Assembly (NCBI RefSeq): GCF_003086295.3
Contig: NC_092048.1
Coordinates: 65,886,841 to 65,950,840, forward strand
Reading direction: 5' to 3'
DNA from: Arachis hypogaea
Taxonomy: Eukaryota > Streptophyta > Magnoliopsida > Fabales > Fabaceae
Length of the DNA stretch: 64,000 bases
Shown piece after piece: positions 44,658-55,054 of the stretch (its first letter is position 1; every line of letters starts with the position of its first letter). Below the pieces are notes generated by a model, which was not told the DNA's origin, searched no databases, and worked only from the letters and a program-made list of their open reading frames with translations. Made by a program: the position numbers and the translations under genes.

Positions 44658-46174
44658 TGGTGCACGAAATTGTGATTCACACTTTTCACAACTCTGCACA
44701 ACTAACCAGCAAGTGCACTGGGTCGTCCAAGTAATACCTTACGTGAGTAAGGGTCGATCCCACGAAGATTTTTGGCTTAAAGCAATCTATGGTTACCTTA
44801 TAAATCTTAGTCAGGAGATTAATTATGATTATCAGTTTGAATTGCGAAAAATAAAAGGGCATGAAATAAATACTTGTTATGCAGTAATGGAGAATATATT
44901 GGAGTTTTGGAGATGCTTTGTCTTCTGAATCTCTGCTTTCCCCTGTCTTCTTCTTCACGCATGCAAGGTTCCTCCTATGGCAAGCTGTGTGTTGGTGGAT
45001 CACCGTTGTCAATGGCTACCATCCGTCCTCTCAGTGAAAATGGTCCAGGTGCGCTGTCACCGCAAGGCTAATCATCTGTCGGTTCTCACTCATGCTGGAA
45101 TAGGATCCATTGATCCTTTTGCGTCTGTCACTATGCCCAACCCTTGTGAGTTTGAAGCTCGTCACAGTCATTCAATCCCTGAATCCTACTCGGAATACCA
45201 CAGACAAGGTTTAGACTTTCCGGATTCTCAAGAATGCTGCCAATGGATTCTAGCTTATACCACGAAGATTCTGATTAAGGAATCCAAGAGATACTCATTC
45301 AATCGAAGGTAGAACGGGAGTGGTTGTCAGGCACGCGTTCATAGGTTGAGAATGGTGATGAGTGTCACGGATCATCACATTCATAATATTGAAGTGCGAA
45401 TGAACATCTTAGATAGAAACAAGTGTGTTTGAATAGAAAACAGAAATAATTGCATTAATTCATCGAGACACCGCAGAGCTCCTCACCCCCAACAATGGAG
45501 TTTAGAGACTCATTCCATCAAAGAGTACAAAGTTCAGATCTAAAAATGTCATGAGGTGCAAAATAAATCTCTAAAAGTTGTTTAAATACTAAACTAGTAA
45601 CCTAAGATAATTAGTGCAGAAATCCACTTCTGAGGCCCACTTGGTGTGTGCTGGGGCTGAGACTTAAGCTTCTCACGTGCCTAGGCTGTTTCTGGAGTTG
45701 AACGCCAGGTTGTAACCTGTTTCTGGCTTTCAACTCCAATCTGTAACCTGTTTCTGGCGTTTGACGCCAGACTGCAACATGAAACTGGTGTTGAATGCCA
45801 GTTTACGTCATCTATCCTTGAGCAAAGTATGGACTATTATATATTTCTGGAAAGCTCTGGATGTCTACTTTCCAACGCAATTGAGAGCGCGCCATTTGGA
45901 CTCCTGTAGCTCCATAAAATCTATTTCGAGTGCAGGGAGGTCAGAATCCAACAGCATCTGCAGTCCTTTTCCAGCCTGAATCAGATTTTTGCTCAGCTCC
46001 CTCAATTTCAGCCAGAAAATACCTGAAATTATAGAAAAACACATAAACTCATAGTAAAGTCCAGAAATATGATTTTTATTTAAAAACTAATAAAAATATA
46101 ATAAAAACTAACTAAATCATACTAAAAACATACTAAAAACAATGCCAAAAAGCGTATAAATTATCCGCTCATCA
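44658..46174 (-). repeat. Element E 5' LTR
   Basis: 1517 bases, TGATGAGCGGATAATTTATA...CGTGCACCA on the minus strand. Palindrome copies at 45690-45802. The divergence from the 3' LTR is visible but modest, so E is older than the E1 pair yet not ancient. Confidence 0.92.
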
Positions 46175-46651
46175 GGGTTCATAGTAGGAAGGTGGTTCTT
46201 CTTGGTAGGAGTATAGAGATGGTGAGTATTGAGGTGGTTCTTCATAGTAGTCATGATAGGGTTGTGGTGGTTTCAAAGGTTCTTACTCGTAACGGCCACA
46301 AGGAAATGGCATGGGTGATTGGTCATATGATGGATATGGATCATAGGAAGATGTTTGATATGGAAAGGCTTGTGAGTATGGTTGAGGTTCACGTTGAGGA
46401 CAAGATTCATAGGCATATGATGGTGGTTGTTGATTGTCACAAGAATATTCACCATAGCCATTGAATTGACATGTATTAGGATGGTGATTATACCTATAAG
46501 TATTCGGAGGTTATTGCCAATAGGAGTGATCAATTCCTTGAGGCTCCTCCCATCTTTGTTGGTTCCATCCTTAATACATGTGGTCATTGAAGCTCACATT
46601 TCCTACAACACAATTAGAACCAAACTCATAGCCAAGAGGGTGAGAATTCAT
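46175..46651 (-). pseudogene. Element D orphan ORF, N-terminal part
   Basis: ATG 46651 starts MNSHPLGYEFGSN, parallel to MNSHPFGYESGYN of the F ORF. The translated segment is rich in Pro, Gln, Tyr and His, with GWNQQRWEEPQGIDHSYW as a clear match to F. Two stops lie in this part (codons TAA after HMY and after SYWQ). The gene continues at 33481 on the other side of element E. No known domain; function unknown. Confidence 0.7.
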
Positions 46652-46768
46652 GATATCAAAGACAAAAATAAAAGGCACAACTAAAATCTAGCTACTAAAT
46701 CGAACAAGCAAACTATTCACAATATTCACATATGTACAATAACCAAAAACATAACACCATTGCAATTT

Positions 46769-46785
46769 CCCCGGCAACGGCGCCA
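46769..46785 (-). promoter_or_regulatory. Primer binding site (tRNA-Asp type), element D
   Basis: Minus strand TGGCGCCGTTGCCGGGG, three bases after the LTR end. Confidence 0.85.
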
Positions 46786-46788
46786 TTT

Positions 46789-48239
46789 TGATGAGAGGAT
46801 TTTTGTGTGGTTTAGAATTTGCAAATGAATTCTCGTTGTAAAGTATAGTTTCCAAACCAATCAATAATCCTTTCATACAAAAATTTGTTTGTCACTAGTA
46901 CAAATCCCTAAATTTATAAACCGAAGTATTGAACCTCGGGTCATTCTCCCTAGGAATTGCAATGAAGCATCTTGTTATTGGTTATGAGGTATGTTTGGGG
47001 TTTTTGAGATTTTAGACAAGAAATATAAATGGCGATGAAAGTAAACTAATAACTAAAAAGGCTCTTGGCAAGATATGAGAACTAGAAGTCCTATCCTAGT
47101 TATCATCCTCAATTGTGACCACAAATTGTTTGTTGCTACCACTTAGTTAACCTCTAACCATGGAGGAAATTCAAGTGGATGAATCAACTTGATTCCACAA
47201 GTCCTAGCCAACTCCCAAGGGAAAGACTAGCGTTAGTGGTACCCAAATCAATTAGCAACTTCTAATTATCAATCAACAAAGGAATTTGGATAACTCAAGT
47301 GTCACTAATTACTCCACCTAGGCCAAGAGGAATAAAAATCTATACTAAAATCCAACCAAGCATTTCATCAAACACTTGGGAGGCACAAAAGAAAAGCATA
47401 GTAAATTGATAACAAGAATAGAATCTAATAACAATTGAATGTAAGAAATCAACAACAACAATCAAAGAAAACAAGATCTACATCAATTACTCAAATTGCA
47501 TTAAAAGAAAATAGAATGAACAAAAGTAGATCTACAAACAAAGTAGAAGAAAGTAATAACAAACAATAGAAGAATAATGAATGTAACAACAAAGAATTAA
47601 GAAGAAGAAGAAGAAGAGGGCATGAATTAAAACCTAGATCTAAGAACTAAACCTAATCCTAATCCTAATTCTAGAGAGAAGTGAGAGCTTCTCTCTCTAA
47701 AACTAAAACTAAACTAGCCTCATGTGTGTGTGTGATTCTACATCATGCCTTCCCCTTCATTCCTTGGTCTTTTTAGCCTTTTTCCGCCAAAAACTCAGCT
47801 CCAAATGGGGCTAGAAACCCTCCAAAATCGCCAGACACGTGTTTCTCTTTAAAAATCACTTGTGCTCTTCGGCGCGTACACGCACAGTGCGCATGCACGT
47901 CCCTGGAGAATTTTGCGATCTGCGCGTGCGCGCCCATGGGCTTTTCCAAATTTTTGGCTTTTCATGATTTCTCCATTTTGTATGCTTTTCTTTCACTCCT
48001 TTGATCCCTTCCTGGCCCTTTTTCAGCCTGAAATCACTAGCAAACACATCAAGGCATCTAGTGGAATCAAAGGAAAATTAAAACTATCAAATTAAAGGTC
48101 TAAAAAGCATATTTTCACATCTAAGCACAAATACGGAGACTATCACAAAATCATGCTATTTCATTGCATAAATGTGAGGAAAGGTTATCAAAATGCTCTA
48201 AATTCGACACAAGATAAACCCTACAAAGGGGGTTTATCA
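46789..48239 (-). repeat. Element D 5' LTR
   Basis: 1451 bases, TGATAAACCC...CTCTCATCA on the minus strand, same family as the F LTR. The first bases form an inverted repeat GATAAACCC/GGGTTTATC (48213-48238). An internal GA/CT hairpin lies at 47671-47699 and CpG-rich dyads at 47866-47942. Confidence 0.85.
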
Positions 48240-48761
48240 ATGATACACACCCTTACTCACCTAAGCTAATCAAGGATCAAAATCCAGGGACATTCATTGT
48301 TTTTCACTTAGGGGTGTTGATGTGCTCCATTTAAGAACAAAAAAGGGTTTATCTTGGGCTCAAAATTGGTTAGCAATAGAAGATAAAAGGGTTAAGGCCA
48401 TTTGGAAACAGTGACTATTGAGATGATGGGCTCAATCATGTAAATGCATTCATATACAAAGTAATGGATATATAGAATCAGACAAAGCAAGGATTGCAAT
48501 CATAGAGAGAATAATGCACACAAGAATGGGAATAAGTGGTTAGAAGATATAACCACACAATAAAGCTCAAAACTCACATGCTTGTGTTCTTAGCTCAAAC
48601 ACTATGTTCCAAATTACATTCTTCAAACAAGTTTATCACAAAAATTTTTTTTTTCAAAATTGGTAGGGTACCCTAAAAATACAGTTTCTTGGAATAGAAA
48701 TCGTCACCCTAACCAAGTAGTCCTAACAAGAAAAACTAGCTAAACATGCAAGGTGTCCTAA
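48240..48761 (-). other. Element H 3' non-coding region
   Basis: AT-rich sequence between the second ORF and the D insertion. No feature recognised. Confidence 0.5.
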
Positions 48762-50095
48762 TTAACAAAACAAAAGAGAAATAAAGTCCATAGAGGTTGA
48801 AAAGAGGAGATTATTACCCACGGAGATTGGTCGAACGACCTCCCCACACTTAAGAATTAGCACGGTCCTCTGTGTAGCAAGGTGCAAGGGGCGGTCAGGC
48901 TTAAAACTTCCACTATCCCGTTCGCGAGTGCTTTCTTCACTTAAGTACAAGGTGGATATGGAGATCTCCGGTTCTTCCACAGAAGGAGTCACACAACTCA
49001 AAAGCTTCTTTATGTAAGCATACCGGTGTTGGTTCTGCCGTTCATATCTATCTATCTTCTTGTGGAGGTCTTCAAGTCTTTGGTAGGAAGATCCTTGTGA
49101 TGTAGAAGAAGTGGTAGGAATGACCGAGGGGGCAGCTATACCAAGGGTTTTGTGTTCCACCAGAGGCTTGAGATATTTTCCGGTTGGGACCACGTCGCCC
49201 TCTACCGAAATTATTGCTCTTCAATCCTTAGCCTTCCAGGGAACACCAGCAGTAGCAACTAGCTCCATCACCAAGGCCGGGAACGGTAGGTTAGCCTTGG
49301 CATGAACATGACCCATGGCTTGGTGGATGAGGCGAGCAATGTTGACCGACCATTCTATGAGTATACACCAAACTAGCAAGGCGAGGTCCGAGGTAATCAA
49401 GGTCTCGTGAGTGCTAGGAAACACATAATGAGACAAGATTTGGGTCCATGCTCGAGCCTCTACAGTCAGATAACGCGCAAGAATGCCCTTAGGTCGGGGC
49501 CTAAGGCGCCCTCGGGTCCAAAATGGCTCTGGTTCAGCAATGACTGGCAGACAGCATCCCAATCAAAAGCAGAATTGAACTCATCACGCTGGCGAAGGGC
49601 CTCTTGATAACCATCTACCTCATCTGGTACGGGTGGTACTCAGAGTACTTCTTGAATAGCTTTCTCGGAAACTGGAACTTGCTTCCGGTGCATGAAGACA
49701 GTCTGAAGAGAAGGTGAGAAGTAATTGGTGTAGAACTCTACCACCCACGAGAGGTTAGCTTCTTGTGGTCTCCTCATGAGAAAGCCCCATCCCCGTCGCT
49801 CAATGCGAGGTATGATAAACTGAACTACATGACCCGGAGGGGTAAGAAGGGGTTCAGAATGGTAATTCCGTACAATCACGATGGGGAACATTAGCTCGCA
49901 ATAGCGGTTAGAAAACCTAGTGGAATCTCTTGCGGTGTTGTCCTTCTCTTGGTCATCAATCTTAATGATGCTTCGCGCCTTATTGGGGAGAGGTTTAGCC
50001 GTGGGCGCGTGGTGCGCTTTGGCAGTGGCTTTTTGAGGTATCCTTTTAGAAGGCGGCTTCTTCTGTGCCTTTTCCTTGTCCCTTTTGATGGCCAT
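48762..50095 (-). pseudogene. Element H second ORF (putative plant transposon protein, PF20167-like)
   Basis: ATG 50095 opens MAIKRDKEKAQKKPP, a very basic start, to TGA 49640. The part 50095-49640 contains the family signature RGWGFLMRRP and VVEFYTNYFSP. The frame then shifts; 49562-49221 contains ARAWTQILSHYVFPSTHETL and a hydrophobic segment, and after a stop the same frame goes on through 49193-48762 with a short coiled-coil-like piece (YQRLEDLHKKIDRYERQNQH). It is distant in sequence from the A/B/C version but sits at the same place behind pol. Athila elements are known to carry an extra ORF there, sometimes called env-like. I see no signal peptide or clear transmembrane pair. Confidence 0.65.
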
Positions 50096-51133
50096 CTGAA
50101 AAAGGTGAGGAAAAAGAAGACATTAAACTCAAAGAGACCACACCCATATTATAACATGCTATTGAGAAAAAGTGTCACAAAAAGAAAGGTGTCATGCAAA
50201 CATGACAGCTATAACATGCAAGCAAGACAACCATTGAAATACGGAGCAATGCACTAGCATGGGATGCAAGAGTGAAAAAGGCATGCAAATAAGGCATGAG
50301 AAGAATAAACTCAAGCATTGCTAACAACCCCAAGTGACATATGCAAGAAAGATAAAAGCGCAGAAAACTCAAATATCCAATCTAACTCCAAGACATTAAG
50401 GCACACAGAAGGAATAAAGTGGAGTTGGAGAGGAGTGAAATTCAATTCTTGCAATATGATCTAAGGAAGCAATTCATAGGTATGCACATATAAGTGGTAA
50501 AAATAAAGTGCAATGAGTGCAATGTGCAATAAGAAGGCAAGTGTATTGATAGAGGAGCACCAATGTGAAAGCATAGTGTCAAAATTGACTAAAAATGTGA
50601 TAGGTGCAATTTAACAAACACTTGGTGTGCAACATGTAAACCATAAGCACATTGAAGAAATGAAAAGGTGTAATACTCCAAAATGATATACCCAACATCA
50701 AAACAACATCACATAATCACAAAGGATTCAAAAGATAACAAATCAACCCATCAAAGCAAGAGGTAACTCAAATCTCAACATCCATAGAAAGTAGCAAAGT
50801 AAAAGAGAGAAGCAAATAAACAAGAGAGAATTTAAACAAATGCAACTAAGAGAATTAAAAGAAAGTAAAGACATTCAATGAAGAAAGAAAGGCAATAAGT
50901 AAAAACAAAGAGAATGGAAAAGAGCATGACCTTGGGAGGAGTAGAGAAGATGAGGTGCAAGAAAGAGAAAGGAAAAGAGGGAAGAGAGGGAGAAGGGGAG
51001 AGAGAAAATAGAATCGCCGGAAGTGGTGGTTGCCGGTGGTGGTGGGCGAGAGAGATGGTGAAGAGGGAAGGGGGAGAAGAGAGTAGAAAAAGAAGAAGAA
51101 GAAGAAAGGAAGGAAAGAAGGGTTGAAACAGGG
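50096..51133 (-). other. Element H spacer between CpG array and second ORF
   Basis: Purine-rich on the plus strand (GAGAAAG-type runs, 50890-51125). No credible ORF and no relative of the TTTGCTCG hairpin. Confidence 0.5.
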
Positions 51134-51630
51134 CGCGCTAGTTCATAATCTGCGTCGCAAGATCGACGCGTGCGCGTAAGCCACGCATACGATTGGAATG
51201 AAGAAAAGGGGAGAGGCGCGCGAGCACCACTCACGCGTACGTGTGGGTAGGAAAACAGGCGAGGGACGCGTACGCGTCACAGCACGCGCAAGCGTGGATT
51301 AACTGCGCATTTCGTGCAATGCTTGCGCAATGCTCGCGCAAGGCTCGAGTGCCAAGTACTGGGGTAATACGTGTAAGGCTCGCGCAAGTCTCGGGTGGAA
51401 TGTACCAAGCATGGCATGCAGAGCAACTGACGCGTACGCGTCGTGTGTGCGTACGCATGGAAGAGGTTGGGGGCAGGGGATGCGCGGGCGCGCTTCACGC
51501 GTACGTGTGAATAGACTGCGCATTTTGTGCATTGATTGCGCGTTGGCCGCGCAACTCTCGGCTAAGATGCTCAGACTTGCAAAAATGCAAGCGACGCGCA
51601 CGCGTCCTGCACGCTTACGCGTGCATCCCC
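51134..51630 (-). repeat. CpG-rich palindrome array, element H
   Basis: Repeated ACGCGTACGCGT, GACGCGTGCGCGT and GCGCAATGCTCGCGCAA-type dyads over about 500 bases between integrase and second ORF. Long frames open on five frames here, as expected from composition. Confidence 0.75.
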
Positions 51631-51920
51631 TTTTTTTCAACAACATAGAGAAAGGTATTTTAACACATTCTTGGCAGGTATTCAAGCTAGATAGTCAAGA
51701 AAACACTCACAAATTCATGTACTATTCAAAATAAAGCATTTTCTCTAACTTCAACAATTCATATATACCAAGAGTAATGAAATCTATATGAATATCCTAA
51801 CAATTCAACAAAATCAACAAAGCTAGCATACCTAAGCACTCAACAACACCAAGAAATCACAAAATTCACAAGAATCTAAAGCTAGAAGCAAGAAGGTATA
51901 CACAAGGAAGATCTTACCAC

Positions 51921-51970
51921 AGTGGGGTGTCTCCCACCAAGCACTTTTCTTTAACGTCCTTAAGTTGGAC
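51921..51970 (-). promoter_or_regulatory. Two-hairpin element, element H (class II)
   Basis: Minus strand GTCCAACTTAAGGAC (51956-51970) then GGTGGG-AGACAC-CCCACT (51921-51938), starting 11 bases after the integrase stop. Confidence 0.72.
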
Positions 51971-51980
51971 GATCAGTCGT

Positions 51981-54900
51981 TTAAGCTTCTCCTCCTCTAG
52001 GTGCATCCGTAAGCAGGAACACCTCTAGCTCCTTTGGAGACTTGTAGCCATGGTACTTCTTCACTCTATGTCCATTCACCTTGAAAGCTGCATCGCTTCT
52101 AGGGTCAAACAATTCCACCACTCCATAGGGCTTTACCTCCTTCACCTTGAAGGGTCCCTCCCATCTTGAACGGAGCTTCCCAGGCATGAATCTGAGCCTT
52201 GAGTTATATAGGAGAACCTCATCATCTTCTTGAAAATCCTTCTTCCAGATATGGTGATCATGAAATGCCTTAGTCTTTTTCTTGTAGATTTGAGCATTCT
52301 CATATGCTTCGTTCCTAAGACACTCAAGCTCCTCTAGTTGCAATTTTCTGGCTACACCCGCCTTGGTGAAATCCATGTTACACTGCTTAACCGCCCAATA
52401 GGCTTTATGCTCAATCTCCAACGAAAGGTGGCATGCCTTACCATAGACAATCCGAAAGGGACTCATCCCCAACAGGGTCTTGTAGGTCGTCCTATACGCC
52501 CATAGTACATCTCCCAACCGAGAGCTCCAATCCTTCATTTGTGGATTCACCACTTTCTCCAAAATTTGCTTAATCTCCCGGTTGGACACCTCCGCTTGTC
52601 CGTTGGTTTGGGAGTGATAAGCAGTTGCAATCTTATGCAATACCCCATAGCGCTTGAGCAGTGCCTCTACTTTCCTGTTGCAAAAGTGGGAACCTTGGTC
52701 ACTCACGATTGCTCGTGGCAACCCATTGCAGCATACAATGTTATTTCTAATGAAAAAAATCACAGTATTAGCGTCATCAAGGCGGGTAGGTATCGCTTCT
52801 ACGCACTTTGATACGTAGTCAACCGCCAACAGAATATAGAGATACCCACTTGAGTTGGAAAATGGCCCCATAAAGTCTATGCCCCATACATCAAAGATCT
52901 CACAGAACAACATCAGTTGTTGTGGCATTACATCCCTTTGGGACGCATTTCCTGACTTCTGACATTGGTGGCACGACACACAGAATCGGTTAGCATCCTT
53001 GAATAAGGTTGGCCACCAGAATCCACAATCCAACACCTTTTTAGCTGTTCGTTGTGGGCCAAAGTAGCTGCCACACTCGGATGAATGGCAAGCTTTAAGA
53101 ATGGGTTGGATTTCAGATTCCGGGACGCATCTTTGAATTACTTGGTCTACTTCCCTCTTCCACAAGTGAGGGTCATCCCAAATATAGTATTTGGAATCAC
53201 TCCTCAACTTGTCCCTTTGGTGTTTAGAAAAGTTAGGAGGGAAGATCTTAGCAACCAAGTAGTTCACCATTGGTACAAACCAAGGAAAGCTATCCAACAC
53301 AGCATGCAAACTATCCAAGGGGAATGAGTCATCAATCGAAAATGGGTCATATTTAAGATTCTCAAGGGGCTCAAATGATCCACAACCAAATTTTGAGACC
53401 CACTTCGATCCCTAATCTCAATGTCGAACTCTTGCAAGAGTAAAATCCAATGTATGAGCCTAGGTTTCGACTCATTCTTTGTCAACAAATACTTTAAAGC
53501 TGCATGATCCGTGTATACCACTATTTTGGACCCTAGCAAATAAGATCTGAATTTATCTAAAGCATGAACAATAGCTAGGAGTTCTTTTTCTGTAGTGGTA
53601 TAGTTGGATTGTGCCGCATCAAATGTTTTTGAAGAATAAGCAATGATATAAGGGAGTTTACCATCGCGCTGTGCATGCACGACACCTACAGCATGGTTTG
53701 ACGCATTGCACATTATCTCGAATGGCTGCGTCCAGTTGGGACCTCGCACAATTGGTGCCGTGGTAAGAACTCTCCTTAACTCCTCAAACGCACTCACACA
53801 TGCACTGTCAAACTCAAAGTCCACATCTTTTTAGAGTAAGTGCGACAATGGCAATGCAATCTTGTTGAAATCCTTGATAAAGCGCCTGTAAAATCTTGCA
53901 TGCCCCAAAAAGGAATGGACCTCCCTCACAGATGAGGGGTGAGGTAAATTGGTGATAACATCGACCTTGGCCGAGTCTACAGAAATGCCTTCATTAGATA
54001 CCTCATGTCCTAATACTATACCTTGTCTCACCATGAAGTGACATTTTTCAAAATTTAAGACAAGGTTAGTGTCAACACACCGAGCTAAGACTTTGGAAAA
54101 CTTCTCTAAGCAACTATCAAATGAAGTTCTATAAACACTGAAGTCATCCATAAAAACTTCTAAACAACTCTCTATCAAATTGGAAAAGACACTAGTCATA
54201 CACCGCTGAAAAGTAGCAGGTGCATTGCATAGCCCAAATGGCATCCTTTTGTAAATAAAGGTGCCAAAGGGACAAGTGAATGTGGTCTTTTCCTGATCCT
54301 CAGAAGCAATGTGAATCTGGAAGTAACCAGTGAAACCATCAAGAAAGCAATAATAGGATTTACCCGCCAGTCGGTCCAACATCTGGTCAATAAAGGGCAA
54401 AGGGTAGTGGTCCTTCCTTGTAGCGGCATTCAACCTTCTATAATCGATGCACACCCGCCAAGAATTTTGCACTCTCTTAGTGACCACTTCACCGTCATCC
54501 TTCTTAACCGCAGTGATGCCCAATTTCTTGGGAACAACCTGGACTGGGCTCACCCATTCACTGTCAGAAATCAGATATATGATACCCGCATTAAGTAGCC
54601 TAGTGACCTCCTTCTTTACCACATCAAGGATGGTAGGATCGAGCCTTCTTTTCGGTTGTCTAACCGGCCGAGCTCCCTCTTGGAGTAAGATACAAAGCAT
54701 ACACTTACAGGGATCAATCTCCACGTTGTTGGCCAAGCTCCAACCAATTGCTTTCTTGTACTTTCTTAGGACATCTAGAAGCTTTTCTTTTTCTTGACTC
54801 GAAAGCTCACTAGCAATAATGACCGAAAACCTTTGGTTGTCCTCTAAGAAAGCATACTTCAAATGAGATGGAAGAGGCTTCAATTCACTCTTTGCCTCAA

Positions 54901-55054
54901 GTTGAGGTTCCTTTTCATCAAGCTCTTGGAGTTCATTCTCAATAACTTTCTCTTGTTTACCCTCTTGATCATCCGTCTCTTCAACAATAGGGTAGCACAA
55001 CTTGTTGTGGTCTTCTCTTTGTACCTCCGCTACCATCTCATCGATTACATCACA
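51981..55054 (-). pseudogene. Element H pol: RT, RNase H and integrase
   Basis: RT (about 54650-53850): RVCIDYRRLN, MPFGLCNAPATFQ, catalytic FMDDF near 54150, and LGHARFYRRFIKDF. A TAA at 53832-53830 separates RT from RNase H ([27 protein letters not shown]). A short deletion near 53375, between CTTGAG repeats, shifts the frame before the integrase. The integrase part (53318-51981) has the zinc-binding region (CHSSECGSYFG ... CVSCHQCQ), the core D-D-E in GIDFMGP, SDQGSHF and QAEVSNRE, and the C-terminal motif DEVLLYNSRLRFMPGKLRSR with FKVNGHRVKKY. Family: Athila/Tat-clade Ty3. Two lesions make it inactive; every catalytic residue I could look for is present. Confidence 0.9.

Larger units (their letters stand above)
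33482..46174 (-). mobile_element. Element E: complete Ty3/Athila-Tat-like gag-protease-pol element (12.7 kb)
   Basis: Minus strand. LTRs at 46174-44658 (5') and 35028-33482 (3'), primer site 44651-44635, gag-protease 43261-41219, pol in the same frame (41218 to 36933) with RT, RNase H and integrase, two-hairpin element, palindrome array and the remnant of a second ORF. Both ends carry the duplication GGGTT. LTR termini match A, B and C, so E represents the probable pol-bearing partner of those elements. The pattern recalls the FIDEL/Feral pairing described in Arachis, which is an unverified comparison. A plastid DNA insertion and about nine stops make this copy dead. Confidence 0.92.
46175..48239 (-). 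mobile_element. Element D, right segment (5' part with LTR)
   Basis: It begins with the second GGGTT copy and contains the start of the orphan ORF, a primer site and the 5' LTR (46789-48239), all on the minus strand. Together with 31535-33481 it is one D-family element split by E. It interrupts element H at 48240. Confidence 0.87.

Noticed and set aside
46192..46684. Plus-strand frames opposite the D orphan ORF
   Set aside because: They are antisense shadows of the Pro/Tyr/His-rich N-terminal segment whose minus-strand reading matches F.
51230..51734. Several 70-134 codon frames in the CpG-rich tract, also at 31532-31965, 60575-61120 and 63570-63980
   Set aside because: GC-rich dyad arrays lack stop codons in many frames at once; no start context, domain or homologue among the nested copies.
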